From JBFFSQ01 sp041572275 (lineage in GTDB: Bacteria; Pseudomonadota; Gammaproteobacteria; SZUA-229): DNA of 6,363 nt. Both the position numbers and the translations under genes were made by a program. The notes under the pieces were generated by a model. That model was not told the origin of the DNA. It searched no databases and saw nothing but the letters and a program-made list of their open reading frames with translations. Below, one piece after another: positions 4,735 through 6,363 of the stretch (position 1 is the stretch's first letter; the number at the start of each line of letters is the position of its first letter). Location: NCBI GenBank assembly GCA_041572275.1, contig JBFFSQ010000175.1, positions 1 to 6,363 of the forward strand, written 5' to 3'.

Positions 4735-6363
4735 TATTATCTGGCTCTAGCTCAGGCTCAGGTGCTGATAATAACTTCACTTCAGGCTTTGACCAAGGAC
4801 CTTTGACCGAATACTTATACTCGGCAATTTTATTGATACCCAGCAGTTTTTGTACAAACATGACCGCAGCTGCCATCGTAGGCCCACCGGCCACTGCACC
4901 GAGCACGGACAGCGTGCTACCAACACCGGGCTGCACACTAATAACCTGATCATAATCTTCCGCACTTAAACCAATACGGCCATTCAATAAAATATCCGCA
5001 ACCTTGCCCTCAATCGTTAAGTCTTTTGTATAGGCACTGCCGTCCTTAAAACTCAATATGCCTTTTGCTCGATCAAACGCAAAGCCTTCTGATACCTGAC
5101 TGCCAAAATCCAGCGATAACAGGGTCTCGAAATTTAATAAGCCCAGCAACCGTCCGGCACCCGGTTCAATATCTTTTAAGCGTCCATCTTCAAAATCCAG
5201 GCTCACCGAACCATTCAGTAACGTCCATTCAAAGCGATAAGGTTCAGCATGCCACTGCCAGTTCGCCTGGGCCTGTCCTTTACCTTGCTTTAGGCCCTGG
5301 GTAATACCCATAGTTGACAGCGCCTGGCCAAGGTCATCACTTTGCAAGCTGAACGACAGCGTAGTTGTATGGGGATGTAACCAGCTGGTCAACCAACTAC
5401 CTTTACCCATAATACTGACGGCAGGCCCATGCATTTCGATATGATCAATCATCATCCCCATGTCTGTACGATGAGTTTCCAGATTAACATCAGAAAACAT
5501 CAATTCTCGCCATTTTAATTTATGCGCCTGCGCACTGATGGGTGGAACCTGTCCGGGTTGAACTGCGACCTGTTGTTTTCCGCTTTTGACCTCATCCGTT
5601 GCTGTCGCCCAGGCCGACAAATCAATATAGTCCAGATTAACCTGAGCAGGGTAATCCTGCGAAAAATCCTGGGCAAAGATTGCTCGTCCCTTCAGGGGTT
5701 CGGAATTCATCGCCACTGTCCAACGCTGATCTCTACGATTAGCCTCAATAGAATGCTGCCCCTGAAGCTCTGAACTAACAAGCAGGTCATCATGGCCCCG
5801 CATACCCAGATATAACTGATATGGCATGGGCGCTCGATTGTTCTTAGCCAGCGGCTCTGGCAGCCGAGACTGTATTCCATCAAGATCAGATTTTACGTAG
5901 ATATCGAGAGCCTGGGCCGGTTGTTTAGTGGATGGAATATCCACCTGCACATTCCAGTTTGTTGTTCCTGAAAAATATTGGCGCAAGGCCGGCAAGGGTG
6001 CCAGCATACTGGTCACAGGCGCATGTCCTTTGGCCAGTATCTGTGTTGACTTGTGCTGTTGCCGGGTGACTGTATCGACACTCAGCTCAAGAAGGTGGTC
6101 ATCTAGCGTCGCTTTCATTTGATCTGATGTAATTGATGACTCGGTGAATGCCAATGAACCTGTTAGATTTTTGAATCGATAGTTTGCTCCGGGTAACAGG
6201 ACTTCATTACCTTTAAAAGCCAGTAGACCTTTCACCTGCGCAGGATCATGTTTAGCAATCGGTATCTCGATATTGATATCCAACTCAGACTGTCCTTTGG
6301 TGCTCAAACTTGTAATGTAAGAACCAATGGTGTTGCGTAATGGACTTTGGTCAACAAACTTCA
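4712..6363 (-). CDS. yhdP: YhdP, AsmA-like intermembrane lipid transport protein (C-terminal part, 5' end outside window)
   Basis: In E. coli YhdP is a roughly 1270-residue inner-membrane-anchored, periplasm-spanning protein of the AsmA/TamB group that carries phospholipids towards the outer membrane. Here only the last 549 residues are inside the window. The frame is open to the edge, with KFVDQSPLRNTIG upstream of a TTG at 6307, so 6307 is not the true start and the N-terminal membrane anchor lies outside. Family landmarks are the YFSGTTNWNVQVDIP strand, PPISAQAHKLKWRELMF, GPAVSIMGKGSW, DLGQALSTMGI, GRLLGLLNFETL, the LDFGSQVSEGFAFDRAKG block, YDQVISVQPGVGS, and the final YKYSVKGPWSKPEVKLL. 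The repeated strand pattern fits a long hydrophobic beta-groove. The protein ends in an acidic tail (APEPELEPDNNVSDDDF), whose last codons overlap the next gene's signal-peptide region. It is the first visible gene of a three-gene leftward unit. Its promoter is beyond the window. Confidence 0.94.
   Translation of the reverse strand, partial: KFVDQSPLRNTIGSYITSLSTKGQSELDINIEIPIAKHDPAQVKGLLAFKGNEVLLPGANYRFKNLTGSLAFTESSITSDQMKATLDDHLLELSVDTVTRQQHKSTQILAKGHAPVTSMLAPLPALRQYFSGTTNWNVQVDIPSTKQPAQALDIYVKSDLDGIQSRLPEPLAKNNRAPMPYQLYLGMRGHDDLLVSSELQGQHSIEANRRDQRWTVAMNSEPLKGRAIFAQDFSQDYPAQVNLDYIDLSAWATATDEVKSGKQQVAVQPGQVPPISAQAHKLKWRELMFSDVNLETHRTDMGMMIDHIEMHGPAVSIMGKGSWLTSWLHPHTTTLSFSLQSDDLGQALSTMGITQGLKQGKGQAQANWQWHAEPYRFEWTLLNGSVSLDFEDGRLKDIEPGAGRLLGLLNFETLLSLDFGSQVSEGFAFDRAKGILSFKDGSAYTKDLTIEGKVADILLNGRIGLSAEDYDQVISVQPGVGSTLSVLGAVAGGPTMAAAVMFVQKLLGINKIAEYKYSVKGPWSKPEVKLLSAPEPELEPDNNVSDDDF

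Noticed and set aside
6305..6307. TTG at 6307 as the yhdP start
   Set aside because: The same frame continues without a stop to the window edge and the upstream residues fit the protein, which should be more than twice this length.

Overview
The window looks like a chromosomal segment of a gammaproteobacterium with a roughly balanced base composition. PurM and PurN closely resemble their E. coli counterparts. DarP/YjgA, YhdP and a DUF3108 protein are typical of this class. I cannot name a genus from the sequence. There is no mobile element, CRISPR array, tRNA or rRNA, and no gene looks recently acquired.

The left half (39-3002, + strand) is one tightly packed unit: purM, purN, a secreted DUF3108 protein and darP/yjgA. 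The junctions are a 1-nt stop/start overlap, a 4-nt gap and a 3-nt gap. The first two genes encode the third and fifth steps of IMP synthesis. The last encodes a 50S-subunit assembly factor. The window starts only 38 nt before purM, so the promoter of this unit is not visible.

The middle (3003-3541) holds one small independent gene, 3123-3395 on the + strand. It encodes a ComFB-family protein and has its own -10-like hexamer and a good Shine-Dalgarno. It is flanked by a 120-nt leader with two mutually exclusive short hairpins and by a 146-nt convergent spacer without a convincing terminator.

The right half (3542-6363, - strand) is a second unit read leftwards: the C-terminal half of yhdP (5' end beyond the window), a small secreted protein of no known function, and a nitrilase-superfamily amidase close to Nit1/deaminated glutathione amidase. 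The first two genes overlap by up to 23 nt and the last two by 4 nt (ATGA), which suggests translational coupling. YhdP concerns phospholipid delivery to the outer membrane. The small protein is periplasmic by its signal peptide and may be a divergent OmpA-C-like domain. The amidase is cytosolic metabolite repair.

Most of the window is ordinary housekeeping sequence. The items most worth a second look are the small periplasmic protein locked between yhdP and nit, the stand-alone ComFB-like putative cyclic-dinucleotide receptor, and the placement of darP in a purine operon.
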